Of a stretch of DNA of 64,000 bases, positions 45,968-55,048 are shown piece by piece; position 1 is the stretch's first letter, and each line of letters opens with the position of its first letter. The notes under the pieces are model-generated. The model made no database searches, was not told the DNA's origin, and saw nothing but the letters and a program-made list of their open reading frames with translations. The DNA is from Porphyromonas sp. oral taxon 278 str. W7784 (lineage in GTDB: Bacteria; Bacteroidota; Bacteroidia; Bacteroidales; Porphyromonadaceae). The position numbers were made by a program, and so were the translations under genes. The DNA is taken from NCBI RefSeq assembly GCF_000467855.2, contig NZ_KI259221.1:231013-295012 (forward strand), given 5' to 3'.

Positions 45968-46414
45968 CTAGCGCAGTCGGATCTTGACTACAAGCTTGCT
46001 CACAGCGCCACCGCCTCCAATGAGAGGGGCATGAGCATCTTCGGGATAGAGGATCACGAAGTCCCCTGGGACTAGATCCACGTAGCTCGCTGGGGTATCT
46101 TCGAAGAAGATGACATCCTTCTCCTTGTCGTAAGGGGCTTGAGGCTCCTGGCATAGAGCACGGGGAAGCCAACCGATACGCTCTCGTCCCTTGAGTAGTA
46201 CCTGGATATCGATATGCTCTTCGTGAGCTTCGAGTGGCTGGTAGATCTGCAATGGAGCGTCCATGCGATTGATGAAGAGGTCTTCACCACGAAGCTCTAT
46301 GCGCTGCGACTCTAGAGCCAAGAGATCATGCGCCTTGATGTAGTCGAAAGCTTCCTTGAATAAGGGATGGAGTCCTTCGTAGCGAGCCGATCCCTCGAGT
46401 GTACTATGGATCAT
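45968..46414 (-). CDS. YhcH/YjgK/YiaL family protein
   Basis: This 148-residue cupin-like protein is of the DUF386 family. Members are linked to sugar and sialic acid catabolism or to biofilm control (TabA), but the reaction is unsettled. The HEEHIDIQVLLKGRERIGW segment and the FFEDTPASYVDLVPGDFVILYPEDAHAP block carry the conserved His and acidic residues. It is monocistronic with its own -7 box. Sialic acid genes are not seen in the window. The GH130 locus at 50.4 kb is the nearest sugar gene. Confidence 0.9.
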   Translation of the reverse strand: MIHSTLEGSARYEGLHPLFKEAFDYIKAHDLLALESQRIELRGEDLFINRMDAPLQIYQPLEAHEEHIDIQVLLKGRERIGWLPRALCQEPQAPYDKEKDVIFFEDTPASYVDLVPGDFVILYPEDAHAPLIGGGGAVSKLVVKIRLR

Positions 46415-46514
46415 TAGAGTAAGCTTAGTTAGTCGTGAGTCTCTATACCTGAGGTAGGCTCTCTGTAGCCCGCCCTAAGCATTAGAGGGAGCAGAGACAG
46501 AGTGAAGCCATACG

Positions 46515-46522
46515 CAAAGGTA
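46515..46522 (-). promoter_or_regulatory. -7 box for the YhcH gene
   Basis: On the minus strand this reads TACCTTTG, a full TAnnTTTG match, about 100 bp before the start. Confidence 0.5.
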
Positions 46523-46592
46523 GAAACTTCTTCGATACCATGTCCTTACCCTACCCATTTCTTGCGCTCCATCATCCCCCTTCCTCATAAAT

Positions 46593-46633
46593 CAATTTCC
46601 CCTACCAAGCCAGATGCTCGGTAGGGGAAATTG
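46593..46633. terminator. 18-bp hairpin terminator
   Basis: Arms 46593-46610 and 46616-46633 pair with one A-C mismatch around a 5-nt loop. It terminates the NAD(P)H oxidoreductase gene (minus strand). Confidence 0.8.
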
Positions 46634-46664
46634 CCCATAAACTAAAGGTGGCGAACAAGCCCTC

Positions 46665-47189
46665 CTAGAGTGTCTTCAGGAGAGAGACTAGCTTCTCTGC
46701 GTGCTCTCGTGCTTCCTGTGCGACGTTGGGGTTAGTCAGGGACAGCTGTCCGTAGAGGGGGAAAGCCCCGACATAGTCCATCTGGGTATAAGCGGCAGTG
46801 CACTTGAGGGGCAGAGACAGAGCACTACTAAACTCCGAGTCTTCGAAGGTCGCAGCACCAGAGCCCGTGGTATAGGAGTGGATGAACTTCTTCCCCTTGA
46901 GCTTATCGCCTCCCGTACCATAGGCAAAGCCGTACTGGAAGACTTGATCCAGGTAGCGCTTCATCGCTGCAGGTACGCTGAACCAGAAGACGGGATGGTG
47001 GAAGATGATGACATCTGCCCCTACTAGCGCCTCCTGCTCGGCAGCGATGTCGATCTTATTGAGGTCGGGGTAGAGCTCTTCTAGATTGCGGATCTCTACA
47101 TTAGGCTGAGCCTTGAGTACCTCAAGGATGGCCTTACCAGCGTAGCTCTTCTCGTGGTAGGTGTGCGAATAGATAACGAGTACTTTCAT
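46665..47189 (-). CDS. Flavodoxin-fold NAD(P)H-dependent oxidoreductase
   Basis: This 174-residue cytosolic flavoprotein is of the KefF/MdaB/NQO type, which reduces quinones or electrophiles using NAD(P)H. The N-terminal LVIYSHTYHEKSYAGKAIL region binds FMN, VIIFHHPVFWFSVPAAMKRYLDQVF is the classic core motif, and KKFIHSYTTGSGA is the third FMN loop. It is monocistronic with terminators on both sides. The physiological substrate is not shown. Confidence 0.92.
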   Translation of the reverse strand: MKVLVIYSHTYHEKSYAGKAILEVLKAQPNVEIRNLEELYPDLNKIDIAAEQEALVGADVIIFHHPVFWFSVPAAMKRYLDQVFQYGFAYGTGGDKLKGKKFIHSYTTGSGAATFEDSEFSSALSLPLKCTAAYTQMDYVGAFPLYGQLSLTNPNVAQEAREHAEKLVSLLKTL

Positions 47190-47276
47190 TCTTCTTAACG
47201 GATAAGTTTATATATGGATGATCTTGTGTGATAATAACGTAGAGGAGGTAGAAAATGTTCGCTAGCATACAAAGAA

Positions 47277-47310
47277 ATGGGTGCCTACCTTCTCTGAGGC
47301 AGACACCCAT
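47277..47310. terminator. Hairpin terminator of asnS
   Basis: ATGGGTGCCT (47277-47286) pairs with AGGCagaCACCCAT-type sequence (47297-47310) as 7 + 4 bp with a small bulge. It lies 52 bp after the asnS stop on the minus strand. Confidence 0.6.
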
Positions 47311-47361
47311 CATATCTATTAGCGAAGGAGGGATAGTAAGCGAGCTTATCCCCTCACAGCA

Positions 47362-48759
47362 CTAGAATTCCGCATTGCGTGGCGTACGGGGGAAGGGGAT
47401 GACGTCACGGATATTCGCCATACCGGTGACGAAGAGCAGGAGGCGCTCAAAGCCCAGTCCGAAGCCCGAGTGAGGAGCCGTACCATAGCGACGAGAGTCG
47501 AGGTACCACCAGAGGTCCTTCTCAGGTACTCCTACCTCCTGAGCACGCTGTACGAGCTTGTCGAGGTCTGCTTCACGCTCCGATCCACCGATGATCTCTC
47601 CGATCTTGGGGAAGAGGACATCCATACCTCGGACTGTCTTCCCATCGTCGTTCAGCTTCATATAGAAGCTCTTGATCTCCTTAGGATAGTCGGTGACGAT
47701 GACAGGACGCTGGAAGTGCTCTTCCACGAGATAGCGTTCGTGCTCGCTAGCAAGGTCGGCACCCCAGTACACTGGGAACTCAAACTTGCGCCCTGCCTTG
47801 ACTGCCGCCTCGAGGATCTCAATACCCTCGGTGTAGGTCATGCGCTTGAAGGGCTTCTCTAGGACAAAGCGTAGGCGATCGATGAGCTCCTTGTCGAAGT
47901 GTTCCGCTAGGAAAGTCAGATCGTCCATACAATGATCGAGCGCCCACTGCACGCAGTACTTGATGAACTCCTCTGCTAGGTCCATGTTCTCCTCAATCTC
48001 AAGGAAAGCGACCTCAGGCTCGATCATCCAGAACTCCGCTAGGTGACGAGGCGTATTGGAGTTCTCGGCACGGAAAGTAGGCCCGAAGGTATAGATCCCT
48101 CCGAGGGCAAGGGCCGCCATCTCCCCCTCCAGCTGACCAGATACCGTCAGCGAGGTGTGACGGGCGAAGAAGTCTTCCTTGTAGTCGACCTTCCCATCCT
48201 CGGTGCGAGGAGGGTTCTCTAGGTCAAGAGTCGTGACCTGGAACATCTGCCCAGCACCCTCGGCATCGCTGGCCGTGATCAGTGGGGTATGGACATAGAA
48301 GAAGCCTCGCTCGTGGAAGAACGTATGGATAGCGATCGACATGTGGTGACGCATGCGGTAGATCGCTCCGAAGGTATTCGTACGTGGACGTAGGTGGGCG
48401 ATCTCACGTAGGAACTCTAGGGAGTGCCCCTTCTTCTGTAGTGGGTAGGTAGCAGGATCGGCAGTACCAAGGACTTCGATCTCACTGGCCTGGATCTCGA
48501 CACTCTGACCCTGTCCCTGCGAGGAGACAAGCTCACCGATGACACTCAGGCTAGCACCCGTCGTGATCTTAGCCAGCAGTTCGGGATCGAACTTAGCTAG
48601 ATCGACGACGATCTGGATATTATGGATCGTCGAGCCGTCATTGAGTGCGATGAAGCTGACAGCCTTATTGCCACGGCGGGTACGGACCCAACCTTTGACG
48701 TTCACTTGCTGCCCTACTAGGGTAGCGTGGAGTAGCTCGATGATTCTTGTACGTTTCAT
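47362..48759 (-). CDS. asnS: Asparaginyl-tRNA synthetase
   Basis: AsnS charges tRNA-Asn in the cytoplasm. The 465-residue class IIb enzyme has an N-terminal OB anticodon-binding domain ([25 protein letters not shown]), motif 2 ([21 protein letters not shown]) and motif 3 ([27 protein letters not shown]). It lies 45 bp after the pseudouridine synthase gene on the same strand. Presence of AsnS means the organism need not rely on the Asp-tRNA-Asn amidotransferase route for Asn. Confidence 0.97.
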   Translation of the reverse strand: MKRTRIIELLHATLVGQQVNVKGWVRTRRGNKAVSFIALNDGSTIHNIQIVVDLAKFDPELLAKITTGASLSVIGELVSSQGQGQSVEIQASEIEVLGTADPATYPLQKKGHSLEFLREIAHLRPRTNTFGAIYRMRHHMSIAIHTFFHERGFFYVHTPLITASDAEGAGQMFQVTTLDLENPPRTEDGKVDYKEDFFARHTSLTVSGQLEGEMAALALGGIYTFGPTFRAENSNTPRHLAEFWMIEPEVAFLEIEENMDLAEEFIKYCVQWALDHCMDDLTFLAEHFDKELIDRLRFVLEKPFKRMTYTEGIEILEAAVKAGRKFEFPVYWGADLASEHERYLVEEHFQRPVIVTDYPKEIKSFYMKLNDDGKTVRGMDVLFPKIGEIIGGSEREADLDKLVQRAQEVGVPEKDLWWYLDSRRYGTAPHSGFGLGFERLLLFVTGMANIRDVIPFPRTPRNAEF

Positions 48760-48804
48760 AAAATGAATGATTGAGGTATGTAGCGGTTCTGTGGTGTGTG
48801 CTGA

Positions 48805-50073
48805 TTACTCGAAGGAGCCCATGCGCAGGTTGTTCACCTCCTGCTCGGTGAGATAGCGCCAGCGACCTCGGGGGAGGTTCTTCTTCGTCAAGCCGGCGAA
48901 GTAGACTCTATCGAGCTTGTGTACGTGGTAGCCTAGGTGCTCGAAGATACGACGGACGATACGATTGCGTCCCGAGTGGATCTCGATCCCTACTTGACTC
49001 AGGTCCTCCTCATTGACGTAGCTGACAGCATCCGCATGGATCTCTCCATCCTCGAGCTCAATCCCCTCGGCGATACGCTGCATATCTTCGATGGAGACGG
49101 GCTTATCAAGCCAGACCTGATAGATCTTCTTCTTCATGAAGGAGGGGTGAGTCAGCTTACTCGACAGGTCTCCATCATTGGTGATGAGGATGACCCCCGT
49201 GGTATTTCTATCCAGACGACCTACGGGGTAGATGCGCTCCTCACAAGCCCCCTTGACGAGATCCATCACGGTACGGCGACACTCGGGATCATCGGAGGTC
49301 GTCACGCAGTTCTTAGGCTTATTCAGGAGGATATATACCTTGCTCTGAGTGGAGACACGCTGTCCCTTGTAGACGACCTCATCGAGGCGCGTGACACGTG
49401 AGCCAAGCTCCTTGACGACGACCCCATTGACGGTGATCTCCCCTGCTGCGATGAGTTCGTCTGCCTCACGACGGGAGCAGACCCCAGCGTTGGCTAGGAA
49501 CTTATTGAGACGCAGATCCTGTGAGGGATCTACCATCTCCTCATACTTGACTGGGATGGGGATCTGTGGCTGCTTGGGCTTCTTTGCCTTGGGCATGGGG
49601 CGCTTGCCACCCTTGGCAGGGCGCTTCCCCTTGTAGGGCTGACCTTCTCCCTGATGCCCACCGGCTCCAGGAGCACCACCTGAGCGACGAGGGCGCTCAG
49701 ATCTATTATAGTTGTAGCTATATCTACCATCGGCACGCTCCGCCTGATAGCGCTCGTCGTAGCGGGAACGCTCTGCGGTAGAGGTGGAGCTGGCTTGAGA
49801 GCGATGCTGTGAGGGGTAAGAGCCTTCGTAGGAAGAGTGATCTACACGTGAAGGGCGAGAAGAGACGCGGTTGGGGCGTGGGGACTGCTCCTCTTCGGAG
49901 ACGATGAAGACACGTCGGCGTCGGGTAGGAGTACCTGTGGTGCCTCGTGCTGAGGTGTGCTGTCCATCGGTAGAGGCTGCAGGTACACGACGGGAGTGTG
50001 TAGCCGAGCGCGGAGTAGGCTCATCAGAGCTACTGAGGTTTGGTCGAGGAGTAAACTCCTTGTCTTCTGCCAT
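48805..50073 (-). CDS. RluB/RsuA-type pseudouridine synthase with long disordered N-terminus
   Basis: This enzyme converts a specific rRNA uridine to pseudouridine. The C-terminal part (residue ~185 onward) has an S4 RNA-binding domain (LRLNKFLANAGVCSRREADELI) and the catalytic aspartate in YPVGRLDRNTTGVI. The N-terminal about 180 residues are Arg/Ser/Pro-rich and low-complexity (TPTRRRRVF, RPSRVDHSSYEGSYPS, then a KGKRPAKGGKRP basic run) with no globular domain, as in several Bacteroidota homologues. The basic tail probably binds rRNA. Target site is not determined. Confidence 0.92.
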   Translation of the reverse strand: MAEDKEFTPRPNLSSSDEPTPRSATHSRRVPAASTDGQHTSARGTTGTPTRRRRVFIVSEEEQSPRPNRVSSRPSRVDHSSYEGSYPSQHRSQASSTSTAERSRYDERYQAERADGRYSYNYNRSERPRRSGGAPGAGGHQGEGQPYKGKRPAKGGKRPMPKAKKPKQPQIPIPVKYEEMVDPSQDLRLNKFLANAGVCSRREADELIAAGEITVNGVVVKELGSRVTRLDEVVYKGQRVSTQSKVYILLNKPKNCVTTSDDPECRRTVMDLVKGACEERIYPVGRLDRNTTGVILITNDGDLSSKLTHPSFMKKKIYQVWLDKPVSIEDMQRIAEGIELEDGEIHADAVSYVNEEDLSQVGIEIHSGRNRIVRRIFEHLGYHVHKLDRVYFAGLTKKNLPRGRWRYLTEQEVNNLRMGSFE

Positions 50074-50219
50074 GTTTGGGTCTTGTTTTGTATACTTTAT
50101 TGTCTCGGGTGTTGAGGGCAGCCTCTCGGCTCCCCACTGGTCTATAGCTAATGGATGCCCTAGGTGCTTGTGCTTTGCCTAAGGGACATACACTGCCGAA
50201 GTACCCAATTACCTTTGAG

Positions 50220-50227
50220 CAAAGATA
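50220..50227 (-). promoter_or_regulatory. -7 box for the pseudouridine synthase-asnS unit
   Basis: On the minus strand this reads TATCTTTG, about 147 bp before the start. The leader in the 325-bp gap 50074-50398 contains small hairpins (for example AGCC/GGCT) but no strong fold that I can see. Confidence 0.5.
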
Positions 50228-50329
50228 ATAAGATTATACGATATGCTACTAGCCCCTACCCGATCCGATGCCCTCACCTCCCCTAGGGGGTATGCTCTTA
50301 GGATAGAGTTCGATAGAGCGGGATACAGA

Positions 50330-50371
50330 GAGACGCACCCTCACTCCCTGATCTGGGGAAGGGTGCGTCTC
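50330..50371. terminator. 12-bp hairpin terminator of the GH130 gene
   Basis: Arms 50330-50341 and 50360-50371 (GAGACGCACCCT and complement) are perfect, with a possible inner stem. It lies 28 bp after the GH130 stop on the minus strand. Confidence 0.75.
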
Positions 50372-50398
50372 GTCCGTAGAGGATAGCTCCGCTGTAGC

Positions 50399-51397
50399 TT
50401 AGATGATGGAGTGCTTCTTAGTGAACTCTACGATCTCATCGATGTAGCCGAAGGCCAGACCCGTGACCGTGTCAGCACAGCCGTAGTAGATAGCGATGCG
50501 ACCCGTGTCAGCATCGTGCAGAGCAGCGCAGGGGAAGGTCACGTTGGGCACGTCACCCATACATTCATACTGCTCACGAGGAGAGATGAGGTAAGGACCG
50601 GAGCGGAACTTCACCTTCCAAGGCTCATCCAAATCAAGCAGGGCCGAACCAAAGGCATAAACAAAGCCATTGCACGATGCGAGTACCCCGTGGTAGATCA
50701 GAAGCCACCCTTCGCTCGTCTCGATGGGAATAGGACCCGCACCGATCTTCGTGCACTGCCAAGCACTATCCTCGAAGGGAGCAGGGCTCATGACATGACG
50801 GTGACGACCCCAGAACTCAAGGTCTGGCGACTCGCTATAGAAGATATCACCGAAGGGCGTATGACCATTGTCGCTGGGACGGCTCAGCATAGCGAACTTC
50901 CCATCGATCTTGCGGGGGAAGAGCACACCATTGCGGTTGAAGGGCAGGAAAGCATTCTCCAGCTGGTGGAAGGTCTTGAAGTCAAAGGTGTAGGCTACAC
51001 CGATCGTGGGGCCGTGGTACCCATTGCACCACGTCACGTAGTAGCGGTCCTCGATGAAGACCACACGAGGGTCGTAGCCGTAGACCCACTCACCGATCTC
51101 CTTGTCGTCACATTCGAACTTCAGAGGCTCTGGGTTGATGTTCCAGTTGATAGCATCATCGCTGAAGCCCACGTGCAGACGCATACGGCGGTTCGTGTCA
51201 TCACAGCGGAAGACACCAGCGTAGCCTTCTCCGAAGCGCACGACAGCACTGTTGAAGATGCTGTTGGACGTAGGCAGCAGGTCACGAGGGATGATGGGGT
51301 TAGCGCTGTAGCGCCAGACGGTATCCTTACAGCCTTCGGGGCGATCTTCCCAAGGCATATCAGGCAGGCTCTGCCCGACGATCTTGATCTTGCTCAT
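50399..51397 (-). CDS. GH130 family beta-mannoside phosphorylase
   Basis: GH130 enzymes use phosphate to cleave beta-mannosides such as Man-beta-1,4-GlcNAc, mannobiose or Man-Glc, giving mannose 1-phosphate. The 332-residue protein has the five-blade-propeller features of the family: [47 protein letters not shown] (catalytic Asp region), [26 protein letters not shown] and [21 protein letters not shown]. It follows a dedicated MFS transporter by 36 bp, which points to intracellular breakdown of an imported disaccharide. Man-GlcNAc from N-glycan cores is my preferred substrate, by analogy with Bacteroides. No glycan-degrading surface enzymes are adjacent. Confidence 0.9.
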   Translation of the reverse strand: MSKIKIVGQSLPDMPWEDRPEGCKDTVWRYSANPIIPRDLLPTSNSIFNSAVVRFGEGYAGVFRCDDTNRRMRLHVGFSDDAINWNINPEPLKFECDDKEIGEWVYGYDPRVVFIEDRYYVTWCNGYHGPTIGVAYTFDFKTFHQLENAFLPFNRNGVLFPRKIDGKFAMLSRPSDNGHTPFGDIFYSESPDLEFWGRHRHVMSPAPFEDSAWQCTKIGAGPIPIETSEGWLLIYHGVLASCNGFVYAFGSALLDLDEPWKVKFRSGPYLISPREQYECMGDVPNVTFPCAALHDADTGRIAIYYGCADTVTGLAFGYIDEIVEFTKKHSII

Positions 51398-51433
51398 TCG
51401 TTTACTTATATATAGGGTGATGAAGTGACTTAA

Positions 51434-52735
51434 TTAGGCTACCTCCTTCGTCTCAGGCGAGTGTGCAAAGGGCAGGCGTAGGCTCAGCACGATGGCTGGG
51501 ATAGTGACCACGAGCACCAGGATGAAGAAGCCTTCGTAGCCGAGTTGCGTAGCGAGCTTCCCGCTGATCATCCCAGGGACCATGACGCTCAGGTTCATCA
51601 GGCTATTGGCGAAGGCATAGTGCGCCATCTGGTACTTCCCTGGGGCAATCTGCTGCATCATGAAGAGGGTGATCCCGACGAAGCCGAAGCCATAGCTGAA
51701 GTACTCAAAGACGATACCCGTAGCGACCCACCAGAGGTTCTGAGGCTGGAAGAGGGCAAGCAGGAGGTAGACGGCAAAGGGGATATTGAAGATACAGACC
51801 AGAGAGAAGAGCGTCTTCTTGAGGCCGAACTTAGCGATGTAGTAGCCTGAGAGGATCGAGCCAAGGATGAAGGCGATCGTACCCGCCGTACCATAGATGA
51901 GCCCGTAGTCTTCGTTCGACAGCCCTACACCGCCCTTCATGACGGGATCCTTGAGGAAGATAGGGGCGATCTTCATCGCCAGACCTTCACCTAGACGGTA
52001 GAGGAAGATGAAGACGAGGTAGAGCCAGATATGCTTCTTGACGAAGAAGGTACGGACGACCTCGACCATCTCAGCCCAGCTCTCCTTGACTGAGCGTCGC
52101 TCCTTGGCCGTCTCCTTCGGTAGTACCCACATGTGGTAGAGGGATAGAGCGAGCATCAGTCCCGCACAGATGGCCATGATCACCATCCAAGCCTTCTCGA
52201 GACCAATCCCCTTCGACAGGTATCCTGCTAGATAAACTAAGCCCCCGTTGGTGAGGATCTTCGCTAGATTGTAGAAGGCCCCTTGCCAGCCGGCATAGAC
52301 TCCCTGCTCGCTACTGGAGAGCTCCTGCATATAGAGTCCGTCCCCAGCGATATCGTGCATTGATCCGCTGATAGCCAGCACGCCCATGAAGGCTAAGGCG
52401 ATGGAGAAAAAGCTGGGCAAAGGCAGAGCAAAGCACACTAACCCAAACATCAGGGCGGTGATCGCCTCAGTGAGGAAGACATACTGACGCTTCGCACCAA
52501 AGAGCTCCATACAGAGGCTGAAAAGTGGCTTCAGAGACCAAGGCAAGACAAGCAAACTGGTCCAGAAGGTGACATCTTCCTTACCGACCCCAAGGTCAGT
52601 GAACATCAGTACAGAGACGATCGAGAGGGCGACGTAGGGAAGCCCCATCCCAAAGTAGACGCTGGGCACCCACGCAATGGGGTTGCGCCTCTTCTTCGTT
52701 TGTGGAGTCGAAGGCGAATAGTTTTGTTCTTCCAT
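51434..52735 (-). CDS. MFS transporter (AmpG/sugar type), partner of GH130
   Basis: This major facilitator permease has 433 residues and about 12 hydrophobic helices, beginning WVPSVYFGMGLPYVALSIVSVLMFTDLG. I chose ATG 52735 (MEEQNYSPSTP) over an in-frame upstream start at 52834 because the extra 33 residues are non-conserved in character and the -7 box TATCTTTG at 52775-52782 would lie inside them. The HDIAGDGLYMQELSSSEQGVYAGWQGAFYN stretch resembles AmpG-like or Bacteroidota disaccharide permeases. It is co-transcribed with GH130. Confidence 0.9.
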   Translation of the reverse strand: MEEQNYSPSTPQTKKRRNPIAWVPSVYFGMGLPYVALSIVSVLMFTDLGVGKEDVTFWTSLLVLPWSLKPLFSLCMELFGAKRQYVFLTEAITALMFGLVCFALPLPSFFSIALAFMGVLAISGSMHDIAGDGLYMQELSSSEQGVYAGWQGAFYNLAKILTNGGLVYLAGYLSKGIGLEKAWMVIMAICAGLMLALSLYHMWVLPKETAKERRSVKESWAEMVEVVRTFFVKKHIWLYLVFIFLYRLGEGLAMKIAPIFLKDPVMKGGVGLSNEDYGLIYGTAGTIAFILGSILSGYYIAKFGLKKTLFSLVCIFNIPFAVYLLLALFQPQNLWWVATGIVFEYFSYGFGFVGITLFMMQQIAPGKYQMAHYAFANSLMNLSVMVPGMISGKLATQLGYEGFFILVLVVTIPAIVLSLRLPFAHSPETKEVA

Positions 52736-52774
52736 GAAGTATGAATGTACGTGATTCCGATTTTCGAAGCGGTT

Positions 52775-52782
52775 CAAAGATA
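52775..52782 (-). promoter_or_regulatory. -7 box for the MFS-GH130 operon
   Basis: On the minus strand this reads TATCTTTG (TAnnTTTG), 40 bp before ATG 52735. Confidence 0.55.
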
Positions 52783-52829
52783 GCAAAAAAGCAGGGATCC
52801 CGCCTCTCCTACCTACCTTTTGCCACCGC

Positions 52830-52937
52830 CTCATTCATGGGTCTAAAAGATACCCCATTCATGGGTCACCCGACCGACCCATGAATGGGTCACCTCAGGG
52901 ACCCATGCATGGGGTACTTCGGGGAGGCATGAATGGG
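52830..52937. repeat. 24-bp-period palindromic repeat array (family 1, copy C)
   Basis: Five cores start at 52830, 52854, 52878, 52902 and 52926, exactly 24 bp apart: CTCATTCATGGG, CCCATTCATGGG, CCCATGAATGGG, CCCATGCATGGG and GGCATGAATGGG. The 12-bp linkers vary. The array lies between pyrC and the MFS gene, 31 bp from the pyrC stop. Confidence 0.92.
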
Positions 52938-52967
52938 GGTAAAGCAAAGGGTATCTTACCCCCTCCG

Positions 52968-54329
52968 TTAGGGGCAAGTATAGAGCAGAGGCGAGACGCT
53001 CGGACGCTCGGCACTCAGCTTGCCTAATGAGTAGGCACAATCCCCATTGACATAGGTCGCCTTGACGCTATGGGTGAAGGTATGCCCTTCGAAGGGTGAC
53101 CAGCCACAGAGGGAGAGGATGCGCTCGGGCGTGACTAAGGTATCCGCCTTGGGATCGACGAGCACGAGGTCGGCGTAGTAGCCCTCCCGTAGGAAGCCAC
53201 GCTTCTCCACACCGAAGAGCTGAGCGGGTAGATGAGCCATCTTCTCCACGACTAGTTCACGGGTGAAGACACCCTCGCGTGCTAGGTCGAGCATCGCCAC
53301 AAGGGCATACTGAGAGAGAGGGCCACCGCTGGCAGCCGTAAGGCAGTCCCCTTCCTTCTCGGAGAGGAGATGGGGAGCATGGTCGGTAGCCACGATATCG
53401 ATCAGCCCCGAGCGAACGGCTGCACGCAGAGCCTCCCGATCACGGAGCGTCTTGACGGCGGGATTCCACTTGATGCGGTTACCCAAGCGTGCATAGTCCT
53501 CGTCGGAGAAGATCAGATGATGCACGCAGGCTTCGGCGGTGATCTTCTTCTCCGAAAGAGGGAGATCATTACGGAAGAGGGCGAGCTCCCGAGCCGTAGA
53601 GACATGGAGGATATGCAGACGGCTCCCCAGACGGGTAGCGAGCTCTACGGCTTCGCTTGAGGAACGATAGCAAGCCTCTTCGCTACGGATGAGCGGATGG
53701 TAGCGCACATCGAGCTGAGCTTGCCCCACCTCATCGAGGTAGCGCTGGCGATTGGCACGGATGATCTCTTCCTTCTCGCAGTGCGTAGCGATGATGAGGT
53801 CTGTCTCGCTGAAGATGCGCTCCAGCGTGTGCTTATCATCCACGAGCATGTTGCCCGTCGATGAGCCGAGGAAGAGCTTGAGCCCTGGGGTGCGGCGAGC
53901 ATCAATGCGGGGGAGCTCGTCGGCATTGTCATTCGTCCCCCCGAAGAAGAAGGAATAGTTAGCCCAAGAGGTCTCCGCAGCACGATCCATCTTCCACTGC
54001 CAGGCTTCGAGGCTGGTCGTAGGAGGCTTGGTGTTAGGCATCTCCATGAAGGAGGTTGTCCCCCCAGCTATAGCCGCCTGACTCTCGCTTTCGATGGTCG
54101 CCTTGTGGGTGAGCCCTGGTTCACGGAAGTGGACTTGGTCATCGATACAGCCAGGGAGAAGCCAAAGCCCTTCGGCGGGTACTAGTTCATCGACCTCACG
54201 GAGGAGGGCTTCAGGGAAGGTATCGGTACCCTTGTAGATCTTCTCGATCTGTGTCCCCGAGGTGAGGAGAGAGGCAGTGAAGGAGCGCCCTTCGTTGATG
54301 AGGGTCGCATTGCGAAAGAGTCGTTTCAT
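52968..54329 (-). CDS. pyrC: Dihydroorotase
   Basis: PyrC closes carbamoyl aspartate to dihydroorotate in pyrimidine synthesis. The 453-residue class I-type amidohydrolase has the metal site [14 protein letters not shown], the [13 protein letters not shown] region with the bridging Lys position, [18 protein letters not shown] and the ATDHAPH motif. It is the last gene of a tight minus-strand run, 8 bp after the CPBP gene. carAB are encoded 15 kb away. Confidence 0.96.
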   Translation of the reverse strand: MKRLFRNATLINEGRSFTASLLTSGTQIEKIYKGTDTFPEALLREVDELVPAEGLWLLPGCIDDQVHFREPGLTHKATIESESQAAIAGGTTSFMEMPNTKPPTTSLEAWQWKMDRAAETSWANYSFFFGGTNDNADELPRIDARRTPGLKLFLGSSTGNMLVDDKHTLERIFSETDLIIATHCEKEEIIRANRQRYLDEVGQAQLDVRYHPLIRSEEACYRSSSEAVELATRLGSRLHILHVSTARELALFRNDLPLSEKKITAEACVHHLIFSDEDYARLGNRIKWNPAVKTLRDREALRAAVRSGLIDIVATDHAPHLLSEKEGDCLTAASGGPLSQYALVAMLDLAREGVFTRELVVEKMAHLPAQLFGVEKRGFLREGYYADLVLVDPKADTLVTPERILSLCGWSPFEGHTFTHSVKATYVNGDCAYSLGKLSAERPSVSPLLYTCP

Positions 54330-54337
54330 AGGTGTAG

Positions 54338-55048
54338 CTAGCTAGTATATAGCGAGAGGATCGCCAGAGTGTTATTGATCAGATGCATGAGGATGGGGAT
54401 ACGTAGCCCCCGTGAGTCGTAGGCCAGATAGCTCAGCATCAGCCCTAGGACTAGACGACTGAGGAAGCCCGCAGGAGAGAAATGTAGGAGGGAGAAGATG
54501 AGCGCAGTGAAGAGGAAGACCTTCCACCTTTGCCTTGGGTAGGAGCGCATCAGCAGAGGCTGGAGGAGCCCACGGAAGAAGATCTCTTCCAGCAGAGCTG
54601 GTACCAGCGCAAGCGCAAGGAAGAGCGACCCGAAGGAGACTGATCCCTGACGGATCATCCCGACCACCACCTCCTCGACTTGATCCTGCACGGGGCTCCC
54701 GAGGAGCTTACTGAGCTTGACAATGCCGTCATAGAGGAGGTTGGAGGAGAGGATTGTCACGGCGACGAGCGCCAGTATGCGGAGAAGATAGCCCGCCCGC
54801 CTATATCTCGGAGGCAGAGGACGGATCACTGCACGTAGCGCCTCCCTACCCGAGGGAAGGAAGAGTGCGGGTAATAAAAAAATGCACAGCGAGATCACGA
54901 CATTCGTGACCAACTGTGCATGCACCGAAGGCATAGCCCCCCACCCCTCTGAGAGCGACTCACTCATCCGAAGGAGTACAGGAGAGAGAAGCAGGAGGGC
55001 GAAGGCTACCCAACCCAGAAGGTAAAGGAGCTCCGTACGGGTCTTCAT
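54338..55048 (-). CDS. CPBP-family intramembrane glutamic protease
   Basis: This 236-residue multi-span membrane protein is of the CAAX protease / bacteriocin-processing (Abi) family. It has about six to seven hydrophobic helices. The catalytic motif EEIFFRG is at 154-160, with the following [11 protein letters not shown] and HLINNT motifs carrying the expected His and Asn. The start overlaps the AraC regulator stop by 4 bp, so the two are probably functionally linked. Substrate unknown. Confidence 0.92.
   Translation of the reverse strand: MKTRTELLYLLGWVAFALLLLSPVLLRMSESLSEGWGAMPSVHAQLVTNVVISLCIFLLPALFLPSGREALRAVIRPLPPRYRRAGYLLRILALVAVTILSSNLLYDGIVKLSKLLGSPVQDQVEEVVVGMIRQGSVSFGSLFLALALVPALLEEIFFRGLLQPLLMRSYPRQRWKVFLFTALIFSLLHFSPAGFLSRLVLGLMLSYLAYDSRGLRIPILMHLINNTLAILSLYTS

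Noticed and set aside
45785-46075. 96-residue basic open frame on the plus strand
   Set aside because: It overlaps the YhcH gene end, is Ala/Arg-rich without motif, and has no promoter.
50411-51415. 334-residue open frame antisense to the GH130 gene
   Set aside because: It mirrors the real gene, has no domain signature, and arises from GC-rich codon bias on the opposite strand.
52736-52834. 33-residue N-terminal extension of the MFS transporter
   Set aside because: It overlaps the -7 promoter box and lacks membrane or conserved character.
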